Positions 17,115-25,902 are shown, counted from the stretch's first letter. The stretch: DNA of 64,000 bases from Desulfomonilaceae bacterium (GCA_031082285.1 JAVHLK010000019.1:1-64000), one strand, 5' to 3'. The notes: generated from the letters alone by a model not told the origin. Made by a program: numbers and translations.

Positions 17115-18149
17115 CTACTCTTCCCGCGGAACGGCCGGGCCTGATCCCGAAGCTTGCTCGGACCGCACGGACTTGCCGCAAATCAATTCTTGGATGATGT
17201 ACGTCGGACGGGCCTTTGCCTCCAGGTATGACCGCCCGACATACGCGCTGAGCACGTACAGGCAAAACGAAATAACGGAAAAGCCGAGGCTGATGAAGAC
17301 AAACAAGAGTGACAGCCATAAGGCGAGTTCGTCGTCTCGCCTTGTAGTCAGGTGCCCTATTGCAATTGTGGTTGAACAGGTGAGTGTGACCACGAACAGC
17401 ACAAAACTCAAAAACTGAGTAATTTTAAGGGGGCGAAGACTTAGCCAGGCAATGCCGTCCGTAGCCAGAGAATAGAGCTTATGCAAAGAATACTTCGACT
17501 TGCCGGCAATCCTGGGAGGGCGGTCATATTCGACACCGGTCTGCCTGAATCCGACCCAAGCTCGCATCCCCCTGTGAAACCTCAGTCTCTCCGGAAGAGA
17601 CCGAATGGCGTCAACCACTTTCTTATCCATGAGACAAAAATCGCCGGCGTCAGCGGGAAAGGAGACTTCGGACATGAGCCTTACCAGCCTGTAAAAAAGC
17701 CAATAACCTGCCACCACAAACGGATTCTCTTTTCGCTTCTTTCGTATTCCGTAGACTACGTCGTAGCCTTCTCGCCATTTCTGAAACATGTCCAGAATCG
17801 TCTCCGGGGGATCCTGAAGGTCTGCATCCATGACTGCCAAGAGATCCGCCTGCGATTGTTCCATCCCGGCGGTAATGGCCGCCTGGTGTCCAAAGTTCCG
17901 TGACAGCATAACCAATTTGGCCGAAAGGCCCTCCGCAATACGCCGAGCAATTATGTCGCTCGTTGAATCCCGGCTCCCGTCGTCAACAAAGATGTAGGTC
18001 ACGGAACGAATTCCATGATCCCTGAGCGTGCTTTCAGAAAAAACGAAGTCGAGTCGGTCGAACAGACGGGCGAGCATTTCACCTTCATTGTAAGCCGGGA
18101 TGATGATATCCAAGCTGAGGGGGCCGCTGCGTGTCGTTCTCGTGACCAA
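17115..18149 (-). CDS. GT2 polyprenyl-phosphate glycosyltransferase (DPM1/GtrB-like)
   Basis: Predicted to move a hexose from a nucleotide sugar to polyprenyl phosphate at the cytoplasmic membrane face. Motifs: SLDIIIPAYNEGEMLARLFD, TYIFVDDGSRDSTSDIIARR, MLSRNFGHQAAITAGMEQSQ and LLAVMDADLQDPPETILDMF, where DADLQDPPE is the hallmark of the DPM1/GtrB/ArnC group. Two hydrophobic segments follow near residues 235-255 and 275-300, as in GtrB. The 344-residue length suits this subgroup. It is followed after 4 bases by a methyltransferase gene and preceded by the GT-C-like gene 18192-19550, its likely client. The sugar carried cannot be told from sequence. Confidence 0.9.
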   Translation of the reverse strand: MVTRTTRSGPLSLDIIIPAYNEGEMLARLFDRLDFVFSESTLRDHGIRSVTYIFVDDGSRDSTSDIIARRIAEGLSAKLVMLSRNFGHQAAITAGMEQSQADLLAVMDADLQDPPETILDMFQKWREGYDVVYGIRKKRKENPFVVAGYWLFYRLVRLMSEVSFPADAGDFCLMDKKVVDAIRSLPERLRFHRGMRAWVGFRQTGVEYDRPPRIAGKSKYSLHKLYSLATDGIAWLSLRPLKITQFLSFVLFVVTLTCSTTIAIGHLTTRRDDELALWLSLLFVFISLGFSVISFCLYVLSAYVGRSYLEAKARPTYIIQELICGKSVRSEQASGSGPAVPREE

Positions 18150-18191
18150 AGTAACTACACCTTTATGGTACGATGTGCGGCGCTTACGCCG

Positions 18192-19550
18192 TTATCCCGC
18201 GGAACGCGACTCTTGCCTTGATGTCCCCTCGGGCACTTTTCGAAGATGCCGCCTTCCGTAATCCACCCACAACCGATATGTGCAGGTTATGACGGCAAAG
18301 CATATCAGCGGTTGAAACGGAAGGGAATACCTCGGGCTCTCTCCGTAGGCTACCAGAGCCTGGGCCAACGACACGCTCAACACGGTTGCGACGATGAGCA
18401 TCTGAAGAGAGGAACTGCACTCATCGTTCACCTTTCGCCGGGCAATCCACAGGAAAGGCAACGTGAGAAACAAGAAGTTTACTCCTGCGAGGGTGTATTT
18501 CTCTATCCGACAGATCGTCCGGACGATTTCGTCACGCAGGCCGCGGTACCTCGCCTGAATTCCCCATTTCGATACATGCCAGAAGTTGGTCCACGCTTGG
18601 AATGCCGATCCGGCGTACCGCAAAGGGTGTTGGAGGATCAGGCCAACCGACATTCGAGTGAGCACCCGGCTCAGTTCGGCATGGGAAAGCCCCGTCTGTT
18701 CCATGAGCGTCTTGCGAATTCCCCAGATCGTCTGGGCAGGATGACCGGTCCGGGCAGTGTGAGCCTCCCTGGCAGGAAGGAACGTTTTCTTGATTTCGGA
18801 ATACTCCTCGGGAGCGCTTTCAATAAACGCACCCGTGTGACCTACGAGTGCATAGCCCAACATGGTCGAGGGGCCGAAGTGTCCAACGGTGGAATAGTTG
18901 AACGTGCTCCAGCCAAGGATAGGAAGAGCCGCCGCGCAGCTGAAAGCAATAATTCCGTAGAGTTTGGCCCTCCTCATGAGTCCATCCCGCCGGCGCCTCA
19001 GGAACAGGAAGGAGAAATAGACGGCAGGGAGTATCTGAAGAAAAGGTTTGGTCAGTCCTATTACGGCAGTGACCACTCCAAGGAGTGCGTACGATGCTGC
19101 CCGTTGCTCTGACGTCTGTATGAGACGATCGCACTGAAAAATCGAACCGACAACCAGCACGGTGGTGAGCGCTTCAGCCATTACAGCGCCTTCGATGAGG
19201 ATCTGGTTGACGGCCAATGCGTGCGTTAGGGCAACCAGGAAGGCAAGTCGCTCATTGTGTGTGTGTCGCAACGCCAAGGCGAAGAGCAATAAACATGTGA
19301 CGACTCCCAGCACGGACTGTACCAGCATAATCGTGAAATAATTCATTCCGCAAAGCAGCATGAACACCGGATATACGGGAGTCCTCTCCCCGTCATATGT
19401 GCTGAAGTCAAGAGATCTGATGCAGTCTGCGACCAATTCATAGCTGGGGGTGTCCAGCGACACGATAGGGTCACTATCATAGTGGACGAAAACTCGGGCT
19501 GCCGCGGCAATAATCACGAGCACCAGCATTAACTTGGTTTGAGACTTCAT
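18192..19550 (-). CDS. Polytopic GT-C (GT39/ArnT-like) glycosyltransferase
   Basis: 452-residue membrane protein with about 10 hydrophobic segments. The first periplasmic loop reads DSDPIVSLDTPSYELVADCI, containing the acidic pair expected of PMT/ArnT-type enzymes, and then FSTYDGERTPVYPVFMLLCG with an R-T-P-x-Y-P motif shared with the protein at 7710-9101. It probably uses a polyprenyl-phosphate sugar produced by the DPM1-like enzymes encoded on either side. The last residues (ESRSAG) and the stop codon fall inside a partial copy of the TCCCGCG palindrome (18195-18201), hinting that repeat insertion reset its C-terminus. Confidence 0.74.
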   Translation of the reverse strand: MKSQTKLMLVLVIIAAAARVFVHYDSDPIVSLDTPSYELVADCIRSLDFSTYDGERTPVYPVFMLLCGMNYFTIMLVQSVLGVVTCLLLFALALRHTHNERLAFLVALTHALAVNQILIEGAVMAEALTTVLVVGSIFQCDRLIQTSEQRAASYALLGVVTAVIGLTKPFLQILPAVYFSFLFLRRRRDGLMRRAKLYGIIAFSCAAALPILGWSTFNYSTVGHFGPSTMLGYALVGHTGAFIESAPEEYSEIKKTFLPAREAHTARTGHPAQTIWGIRKTLMEQTGLSHAELSRVLTRMSVGLILQHPLRYAGSAFQAWTNFWHVSKWGIQARYRGLRDEIVRTICRIEKYTLAGVNFLFLTLPFLWIARRKVNDECSSSLQMLIVATVLSVSLAQALVAYGESPRYSLPFQPLICFAVITCTYRLWVDYGRRHLRKVPEGTSRQESRSAG

Positions 19551-19585
19551 AGTACGACAATATCCGAGAAAAAGGACAGTGTGAC

Positions 19586-20317
19586 CTACCCATTACCCCG
19601 TCGTTGATAGCTCGTCGAGAAAATGGTTCGATAGGTGAGCCACATGTCGTTGATCGTGGCCAAGATATTCTTCGGGGTCGTGGACGTGCTCTTCCCGAAT
19701 GTTCGAGGAAACGTCTGTATCCCCACTTCTCCCACATGATAGCCTTTGAAATAGGTCTTTATGGCCAGCTCCGCGCCGATAAATGGACTGGTCGATACCA
19801 GATCCAAGTCCTCAACCACGTGCTTCCTCACCATCCTCAGGCCGGTGGATATGTCTCGAAACCGTGTTATGAACAAGAATCGCAACACCTTGTTGTAGAC
19901 CCAGGAAACAAAAGTCCGGTAGTTTGAATAGATCTTCTTGTACCGGAATGTAATAATCAAATCATAATGATGAGCCACTTTGAACAGATCCTGGAAATCC
20001 CAGACGTCATACTGGCGATCTCCGTCTATCATACAGATCCACTCACCGGAAGAGTTGCTCATGCCGGTCCTGAGTGCGACTCCGTATCCGAGATTCCGAG
20101 GGTGATGGATGACTCGAATGAAGTCAAATTCCGCAGCCAGCCGATCCGCGATTTCGCCCGATCGATCCTGCGATCCGTCGTTGACGATGAGAATATCGAA
20201 TCGGCAGCCCAGCTCGCTCAGCATATCGCGCGCATCCATTGCCACCTGCCGCACCGTTCCCTCATCGTTGTACACGGGATAAAAGAACGTGACCGAGTCT
20301 ATGCAGGATTCTCTCAT
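19586..20317 (-). CDS. GT2 glycosyltransferase, DPM1-like
   Basis: Compact GT-A enzyme of 243 residues lacking obvious membrane helices. Motifs: SVTFFYPVYNDEGTVRQVAM, FDILIVNDGSQDRSGEIADR, HHPRNLGYGVALRTGMSNSS and EWICMIDGDRQYDVWDFQDL, where DGDRQYD is the DXD-containing region of the dolichol-phosphate mannosyltransferase group. It starts on the base after the stop codon of the SDR gene (20318), so it is translated from the same mRNA as the DprE-like pair. A role in loading a sugar on polyprenyl phosphate is inferred. Confidence 0.88.
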   Translation of the reverse strand: MRESCIDSVTFFYPVYNDEGTVRQVAMDARDMLSELGCRFDILIVNDGSQDRSGEIADRLAAEFDFIRVIHHPRNLGYGVALRTGMSNSSGEWICMIDGDRQYDVWDFQDLFKVAHHYDLIITFRYKKIYSNYRTFVSWVYNKVLRFLFITRFRDISTGLRMVRKHVVEDLDLVSTSPFIGAELAIKTYFKGYHVGEVGIQTFPRTFGKSTSTTPKNILATINDMWLTYRTIFSTSYQRRGNG

Positions 20318-21052
20318 CTAGAACCTCATTCTCTTGTGAATGAACCATGGAGTCATTTTCAGAGCGGTGCAGACCAATCTCCAGTATTTTGGGTAGTACA
20401 CAAACCCAATGTCCCGATGAAGATTCTCGATCACCAGCGAACTCAGCAATCCGGGATCCGCCTTGGCAAAAGGAAGGTTCATTCCGTACGCGAGAGACGT
20501 GTCCATGTACCCCAGTGTATAGAATTGCACGATAACCCCGGATTCGGCCTCACAGTGGCGAAGACTCTGGAAGTAGCTCTCCAACGCCCGCTTGGATGCC
20601 GAATAGTGCACATTGCCACACCGGCCCCGTGAAGCCGCCACACTCCCGAACGCGGTTATACATGAACCAGGGGAATTTCTCAGCATGGGAAGAAATGCCT
20701 GAACGATCTCCACAACCGAAAGAAAGTTGATGCGAACAAGGCGTTGAATCTTGTCGATGTTGAGTCCCGGCACATCATCGGAATGAATCGCGCCCACGGG
20801 AAGGATGAGGCCGTTCGGCATGCCCGAAACTATTGACTGCTCAACCAGCGAGTCGACGGGAATCTGCTCCCTTCCGAGATCCATTTCAAGAGCCTGTACG
20901 TTTACCTCGTACCGAAGCCGCACATCGCAAGCAATTGCATCCAAGTCGCGCGGGTCTGATGAGACGAGCGTCAAGTCCGCGCCTCGCCGCGCCAGACCCT
21001 CAACCAGGCGACGGCCCAAACCTGCCGTGGCTCCCACGACCACGTAGTTCAT
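20318..21052 (-). CDS. SDR oxidoreductase, DprE2-like
   Basis: Short-chain dehydrogenase/reductase, 244 residues. The nucleotide-binding loop is VVVGATAGLGRRLVEGLARR (G-x3-G-x-G variant), the middle has NGLILPVGA and the catalytic part is CITAFGSVAASRGRCGNVHY then SASKRAL, giving the Ser, Tyr and Lys of the SDR triad. The C-terminal end VYYPKYWRLVCTALKMTPWF resembles the DprE2 tail, where a similar W/Y-R-x-V-x-x-x-L-K-x-x-P segment occurs. Its ATG overlaps the stop of the FAD-oxidase gene by 4 bases. In mycobacteria DprE1 oxidises decaprenyl-phosphoryl ribose and DprE2 reduces the 2-keto product to the arabinose form. Here the pairing suggests the same two-step epimerisation, on an unconfirmed substrate. 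Confidence 0.82.
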   Translation of the reverse strand: MNYVVVGATAGLGRRLVEGLARRGADLTLVSSDPRDLDAIACDVRLRYEVNVQALEMDLGREQIPVDSLVEQSIVSGMPNGLILPVGAIHSDDVPGLNIDKIQRLVRINFLSVVEIVQAFLPMLRNSPGSCITAFGSVAASRGRCGNVHYSASKRALESYFQSLRHCEAESGVIVQFYTLGYMDTSLAYGMNLPFAKADPGLLSSLVIENLHRDIGFVYYPKYWRLVCTALKMTPWFIHKRMRF

Positions 21053-22389
21053 AGGCCCAACCTGATCGAAAGCTCGGACCGGTAGAGACGACGGGGGTCA
21101 AAGTCCGCGAGTCGTTGCTTCATAAGTTCGTACTCCGGATAACAGGAGGCCGTTGTTTCCGCGGTGAGTCGGGAGTCTTTGACGATGTTGGGGATGGCTC
21201 CGGTCTTCAGCATAAGAGCGTCCAGCTTACTCAAGAACCGAAGCGCGCTCGAGTTTCGACACAAGTCGATCGTGAAACAGAGACCGTCGTTCTCAAAGCT
21301 CAAGAGTCGATTCCGTCCGCTGAACAGCTTCAATGAGATCATGACTGACGGCGGATTGTCCTCAACGAGTATGCGCTCGATTTCCGTCAAGAATAGCGGG
21401 ATATTCTCATACGGGACGATCAACTGGCTCTCGAAAAGCCCCGGTTTCGCATACAGGGAAAAATACGCCCAACTGCCGACAAATGGAAAAGTGCCGTCAA
21501 ACAAGGATTTGGTTTCCACTCTCGGCCGTCGTCGTTCCAGTGCAGAGAAGGCCTTCAGCAGATATGGGGTTCTGCCCGGCCCCCATATGGAAAAAGGCAG
21601 GAACCTGCCACGCCAAGGATCAACGTGTTTCGGCATGCTCCGCTGCCGCCCTTCATGCCCTGGAGTATGGATCAGGTCGGCGGCATATACCCACCCGTTC
21701 CCCACAGTGCCCCGCACAGGGTACGCAGGGTGGAACGAGTATGCGAATTCAGATGAGCCGGCCCTTTTCGTCAACTCCGATACCGCATCTTGAAGAGAAC
21801 GGACCGGGCATCGCTCGATCCTGACGGCATTGCCTTGAAGGGTTTCCAGTGCCAGCTCGGCGCTCACGATGGTCCCGGTCAGCCCGTAGCCCCCGACGGT
21901 CAGGTCGAATATGTCTCGTTCGTCGTCCCTGGAGACATTCACGAACCCTCTGTCCGGGTGATACAGGAGCAGACTCTTGAGCACTCGCCTGAACGTTCCG
22001 TGCAGGAATGGATTCTTGCCGTGCACATTTGCCGCAATGCACCCCCCCACCGTTATTCCGGGATAGCCGGGTATCACCGGCAGCCAAAACCCTCGGGCGA
22101 TAAGAAAGTGAAACAGGCTCCCAAGAGAGATGCCCGCCTCCACCTCAATGGTTTTCTCAGAAGGCCGAAATCCGACCACTCGATTGAAGGACGACAAGTC
22201 CTGTACTCGAGCGCCCCCGCCGAAGCCCGCGGCCGCGTACGAATATCCGCCTCCGCGGACAATACGACACTCGTCTCCTCCGCAGCTTTCTACAGCCCGA
22301 TATCGATCCGGACGCTCGACCCAACAGGCCTCTTCATGACTTCCGTCGAACGATCTGTATGTCTTCCGTTCAGCTCGTGAAATGCCCAT
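21049..22389 (-). CDS. FAD-linked oxidase, DprE1-like
   Basis: Predicted FAD-dependent oxidase of the VAO/PCMH fold (446 residues from the ATG at 22389). The FAD domain contains CRIVRGGGYSYAAAGFGGGA, then LPVIPGYPGITVGGCIAANV and HGKNPFLHGTF, matching the HGKN-containing FAD region of mycobacterial DprE1, and DLTVGGYGLTGTIVSAELAL. The substrate domain has ISLKLFSGRNRLLSF and PNIVKDSRLTAETTASCYPE; the K-D-S-R-x-T-A-E-T string is shared with DprE1. At the position of the mycobacterial active-site cysteine (Cys387, target of benzothiazinones) my alignment gives Thr, with a Cys two residues earlier. The alternative ATG at 22476 adds 29 residues with no DprE1 similarity. Confidence 0.82.
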   Translation of the reverse strand: MGISRAERKTYRSFDGSHEEACWVERPDRYRAVESCGGDECRIVRGGGYSYAAAGFGGGARVQDLSSFNRVVGFRPSEKTIEVEAGISLGSLFHFLIARGFWLPVIPGYPGITVGGCIAANVHGKNPFLHGTFRRVLKSLLLYHPDRGFVNVSRDDERDIFDLTVGGYGLTGTIVSAELALETLQGNAVRIERCPVRSLQDAVSELTKRAGSSEFAYSFHPAYPVRGTVGNGWVYAADLIHTPGHEGRQRSMPKHVDPWRGRFLPFSIWGPGRTPYLLKAFSALERRRPRVETKSLFDGTFPFVGSWAYFSLYAKPGLFESQLIVPYENIPLFLTEIERILVEDNPPSVMISLKLFSGRNRLLSFENDGLCFTIDLCRNSSALRFLSKLDALMLKTGAIPNIVKDSRLTAETTASCYPEYELMKQRLADFDPRRLYRSELSIRLGL

Positions 22390-22582
22390 TTGAATGCAAT
22401 TATTCCGAGCCACGGTCAGGAAGTCAATAGCTTTGCCGGCCGATACGTAATAGAATCCCGGGGGCGGGTCCTGCACATAGGCGGCTGCACGTGAAGCGGG
22501 ACCGGCGATTCCCGTGTCGTGACGGGAAGGGACGCATCAAGCTCGGTACGGGACCTCGGACGTCCGCCGGAGGAGGCTGGAA

Positions 22583-23665
22583 GTGGAGGGTCGGGAAGGA
22601 AAATCAACCAGAGGGAAAAGACTTCGTAGTGTGACGATCTTCTTGGTTTATGTGTACGTGGCCGGAATAGTCATGTTCTGTTTTGTTCTCCGAGGAGGAC
22701 TCAGTTCCCTAAACTTCCGGGATGACAGCTACATGTCGTACACGAAGATGATCAATTGGACCGCGGAGTGGCCGTATGTGTACAGAACTCTACTACCGAG
22801 CCTTGTGAAATTTGTCGGCGCGCTGACACCTACGGCCGTCAAGCAACGAGTCAACTCCTATGCCGAGAACAAGCCGTTCCTCAAGAAGATCGGTTGGACG
22901 ACCCGGTATTCCTACGAATGCCTGGTATCTTTGGGATTCATCTTCGTTGTGTGGATTGCGTTTGCCTACTCTGTTCGGCATCTCGTTCAGATGGTATACG
23001 TGACGGATCCGGCAGTATCGGACATGGCTCCCGTTGCGGCCCTTCTTCTGGTCCCGGCTTTCTTTCTCGAAAATTGGACGGCAATCTACGATCCCATGGT
23101 GGTGCTTATGGGGTCGCTGGGCCCATTACTTATCCTGAAGCGCGAACACAAGTGGTACTACGTGTTCTTTCCCCTTGCAGTGCTCAACAAAGTGACGGCC
23201 GTGATATTCACGTGCGCTTTCGCGGCTCGAGAATTCAGATACATGTCCGGTGTCCGTTTGGGTGCTCACATTGCGGCCCAGATCATGATTTGGGCCGGGC
23301 TGATGGCCCTCCTGGGTTTTCTGTTCAAGGACAACCCCGGCACCAAGGCTCATTTCCAACTTTTCTGGAACCTGGGCGGGTTTGTACTGAGCGTTTCGCT
23401 CCTTCACACGCTCTATTCACTTGCATTTTTCGCCGGATTCGCCTTCTTGATCGGGTACCAGTGGAAAAAGAAACCAAAGGTATTACGACAAGTTTTCCTC
23501 GCCATGGCGTTGCTGTTCATTCCCGCGGTCATGATGTTCGGAAGGGCAATGGATGAGCTTCGGGTGTGGTACGATCTGTATCCGGCCGCTTTCCTCGTGG
23601 CCTTACCGAGCATCTGCTCTATTCTGCAGATAGAGATGACATCACGCCCGGAATTCGACGGCTGA
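22583..23665 (+). CDS. Polytopic membrane protein of unknown function
   Basis: 360-residue membrane protein with 8-9 hydrophobic segments, transcribed divergently from the DprE-like operon. The start is a GTG at 22583 preceded by a strong GGAGGAGG Shine-Dalgarno sequence. The first loop after membrane segment 1 reads LNFRDDSYMSYTKMINWTAE then WPYVYRTLLPSLVKF; the D-D pair followed by Y-R-x-L-x-P recalls, but does not prove, the GT-C arrangement. FFLENWTAIYDPMVVLMGSL and AVLNKVTAVIFTCAFAAREF are further conserved-looking stretches. Function not assigned. Confidence 0.65.
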   Translation: MEGREGKSTRGKRLRSVTIFLVYVYVAGIVMFCFVLRGGLSSLNFRDDSYMSYTKMINWTAEWPYVYRTLLPSLVKFVGALTPTAVKQRVNSYAENKPFLKKIGWTTRYSYECLVSLGFIFVVWIAFAYSVRHLVQMVYVTDPAVSDMAPVAALLLVPAFFLENWTAIYDPMVVLMGSLGPLLILKREHKWYYVFFPLAVLNKVTAVIFTCAFAAREFRYMSGVRLGAHIAAQIMIWAGLMALLGFLFKDNPGTKAHFQLFWNLGGFVLSVSLLHTLYSLAFFAGFAFLIGYQWKKKPKVLRQVFLAMALLFIPAVMMFGRAMDELRVWYDLYPAAFLVALPSICSILQIEMTSRPEFDG

Positions 23666-23716
23666 CGCGCCTCGATCCCCCACCGCGGCTCGAACGGGCC
23701 GAAATTTCAGTCCGAA

Positions 23717-24430
23717 TCAACGACACACGAGGACGACGGTGATGTCGTCGTCTCCGCCTCTCAGTAGTGCCTGGTCGAGCAGTTCCTTACAGATGAAATC
23801 GGGTTCACCGGCGCGCTTCACGATCTCCAGAATGGTCGAATCTTCGAGCATCTCGGTAAGACCGTCCGAACACAGCAACAGGCATTGCCCTTCGTGCCAA
23901 CTCACATGGGTGACTTCCGGCCGGATATCGTCGTCCACCCCGAGAGCCATGGTGAGACCGTGCCGAGCATCGTGGGTTCTTGCCTGCTGCGGGGTAATGC
24001 GACCTTCTTGAAGCCACTCGGCCACGAAGGTATGGTCCCGGGTCAGTGGCTGAATCTCACCGCGGCCGATAAGATACACTCGGCTATCTCCCACGTGACA
24101 CACCCACACTTGGTCATCTTGTACGAGCACCACCGCGACGGTGGTCCCCATATCTCTCCGACTCGGGAATTTCACAGAGTTCTCGAATATGGCATTGTGC
24201 GCCCTCAGTACGGATTCCTGCAAGAGAACGGACGCGTCGTCGGCCGTTCCAAGTCCTTCACGAACAGCCCTCGAGATTTCGGACACTGCGATGGAGCCGG
24301 CTATTTCACCGGCGTTGTGGCCTCCCATGCCGTCGGCCACGATGAAAAGACCGGCCTGTTGGTCAACGAAGAACCTGTCCTGGTTTACCCTTCGATTCCT
24401 GCCGATACGCGTTTGATGTCCGACTCTCAC
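23717..24430 (-). CDS. PP2C-type serine/threonine protein phosphatase
   Basis: Stp1/PppA-like metal-dependent phosphatase of 237 residues, the usual size of the bacterial single-domain form. Metal and catalytic motifs in order: RRVNQDRF (N-Q-D), LFIVADGMGGHNAGE, RRDMGTTVAVVLV, VCHVGDSRVYLIG, LLLCSDGLTEML and GGDDDITVVLV. The GTG start at 24430 has an AGGAGG sequence 6 bases upstream. No Hanks-type kinase gene is adjacent, so its partner must lie elsewhere. It probably dephosphorylates Ser/Thr-phosphorylated cytoplasmic proteins. Confidence 0.93.
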   Translation of the reverse strand: MRVGHQTRIGRNRRVNQDRFFVDQQAGLFIVADGMGGHNAGEIAGSIAVSEISRAVREGLGTADDASVLLQESVLRAHNAIFENSVKFPSRRDMGTTVAVVLVQDDQVWVCHVGDSRVYLIGRGEIQPLTRDHTFVAEWLQEGRITPQQARTHDARHGLTMALGVDDDIRPEVTHVSWHEGQCLLLCSDGLTEMLEDSTILEIVKRAGEPDFICKELLDQALLRGGDDDITVVLVCR

Positions 24431-24789
24431 ACACGCCTCCTTCGACTCGCCGGCAGGCCGTTCGCGGGCTCCGCGGCGCGATGAACCATGCCCGGATCAT
24501 GAATGTAGTGAATTTCCACTGGAACGGGCGGAATGAATCCGCCAATCCGGGCCGGCACTCGTTGCTCGGTCACCGAATGCTCTGTTCTTCTCTATAGCTT
24601 ACAACAGAACTCGGGATTTGAGACGATAGAACGCGAAATTTGCCGCGAGTGCCCGGCATCCCGCGCAGAACGCGGGACGGGACGCTACCGAGCGTTTAGA
24701 GGAATAGGGGACCGAATTTAGTGAATCCCGCACTCAGGTGCGCGGTGACCCGGTCGGCATTTGTGCGCCGAGGATTGCTCTCGGGGTCC
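24431..24789. other. Intergenic stretch with one palindromic repeat
   Basis: No gene is supported. The only structure seen is the palindrome TCCCGCG-CAGAA-CGCGGGA at 24659-24677. A long plus-strand open frame beginning at 24721 runs antisense to the secreted protein gene and is not credible. Confidence 0.55.
24659..24677. repeat. 19-bp palindrome, copy of a dispersed family
   Basis: Seven-base arms TCCCGCG and CGCGGGA around a CAGAA loop. The same arms occur at 6300-6316, 44913-44931 and 48730-48748. Confidence 0.75.
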
Positions 24790-25284
24790 TCAATGAACCT
24801 TACGCACAACCTTGCGAGGGGGGCGCGGATCTTCCCGTACCTTGAACCACTGCGGACGCATGACTCGCTCGCGAACCACCTTGGGCTGTATCACAAGATC
24901 CGGCACCGGGACGCCTCGGACGACCGGAACGACCACATCGTGTGTAGCCGACCGGAAGGACGGTTTCGGGTAGCAATGCACACACGGGCCGGCACCGTCG
25001 GGGCATCCGACGGGGATCTCGCTTCGCAATACGGGGAGACCTCTTTTGGAGGAAAACGGTACGGGATAGACGGGAACCACACGCCTTGGAACGGGGATCT
25101 CTTTTTCGAGGACACATGGAACCATCTTCTGAACATACGTTTCACAAGACCCCGGCTCCGGCTTGATGAAGAAGGTGTATTGCCCGGTGAGAGCGAGTAT
25201 GGCTTCACCTTCGGCCAAGGCACCGGCAGGGAGAATCATCGCCATGAGCATGACGAGCGCTAATATAGATGGTGGTTGCGGCAT
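24790..25284 (-). CDS. Small secreted protein of unknown function
   Basis: 164-residue protein with a clear signal peptide (MPQPPSILALVMLMAMILPA, cleavage near GALA-EG). A GGAGG sequence lies 6 bases before the ATG. The mature part is rich in Val, Pro and Arg, has six cysteines and contains repeated V-V-P/V-P-V-P stretches (VPRRVVPVYPVPFSSKRGLP, VVVPVVRGVPVPDLVIQPKV). No family was recognised. It is divergent from the Cys-rich secreted protein at 25514 and shares with it a low-G+C promoter region (25285-25370). Confidence 0.65.
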   Translation of the reverse strand: MPQPPSILALVMLMAMILPAGALAEGEAILALTGQYTFFIKPEPGSCETYVQKMVPCVLEKEIPVPRRVVPVYPVPFSSKRGLPVLRSEIPVGCPDGAGPCVHCYPKPSFRSATHDVVVPVVRGVPVPDLVIQPKVVRERVMRPQWFKVREDPRPPRKVVRKVH

Positions 25285-25455
25285 GTTAGTCCTCCAATAT
25301 GGTACCTTAGTATATCATAGTGAAGTTGTAATCTCAATAGTTTTCCATAACTAAGCAAGTTTACCTATGAAAATGGCAGCAGATGCCGGGGCTTTTTCTT
25401 GCCTTCGGGTTAACGGTCGTTCGCCGTCGGATCGTCATTCCCATCAAGGGAGACG

Positions 25456-25485
25456 TTGCATCGGAGGGGGCTCATGTGGTATTGT
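25456..25485 (+). promoter_or_regulatory. Candidate sigma-70 promoter
   Basis: TTGCAT (25456-25461) and TATTGT (25480-25485) are separated by 18 bases and lie 28 bases before the start codon of the small secreted protein gene. Confidence 0.4.
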
Positions 25486-25513
25486 CCTGCTTGAAAAAGG
25501 GAGAGCAGGAACC

Positions 25514-25801
25514 ATGATGGGATTATCAAGAAGTGCGGTTGTCCTTGCCTTAGCAGCAGTTCTTCTGGCGGGTTCCCACGTGCCCGTGTCCGCAGAGCAG
25601 GTATGGACCAAGTGTCATATATCGTGCCGTTGCCTGCAGAATGATTCGGTGGGGAACTTTGCCTTTATGATCCCGGTTGACCGGTCGCCCGACATTCACT
25701 TCAGCGCGGATCAGGCGTGCAAAGCGTACGGCGAACGGGTCTGTCTTGACGGCTGCAACAGCAGGAAGTTCACGTTTACGTACCAGGTGACGAGTCCGTA
25801 A
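25514..25801 (+). CDS. Small secreted cysteine-rich protein
   Basis: 95-residue product starting at the ATG at 25514, preceded by GGGAGAGCAGG. An N-terminal signal peptide (MMGLSRSAVVLALAAVLLAG, cleavage probably after VSA) leads to a mature protein of about 68 residues with six cysteines: KCHISCRC near its start, one in DQACKAY, and VCLDGC near its end. The even number suggests disulfides or metal binding in the envelope. No family recognised. A longer upstream open frame to 25367 adds a non-characteristic N-terminus and was rejected. Confidence 0.68.
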   Translation: MMGLSRSAVVLALAAVLLAGSHVPVSAEQVWTKCHISCRCLQNDSVGNFAFMIPVDRSPDIHFSADQACKAYGERVCLDGCNSRKFTFTYQVTSP

Positions 25802-25902
25802 CTCCCCTGAGCATCCCGCCCGGATCTTCAGTAATTGAGGGTATGGGCCTGCCGGAAGACTCAGCCTTCCGCCCCCTTGGTACGGATCGGGGGGCACGCG
25901 GC

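Noticed and set aside
24721-25263. 180-codon plus-strand open frame
   Set aside because: The minus strand carries a gene with signal peptide and strong ribosome-binding site over the same bases.
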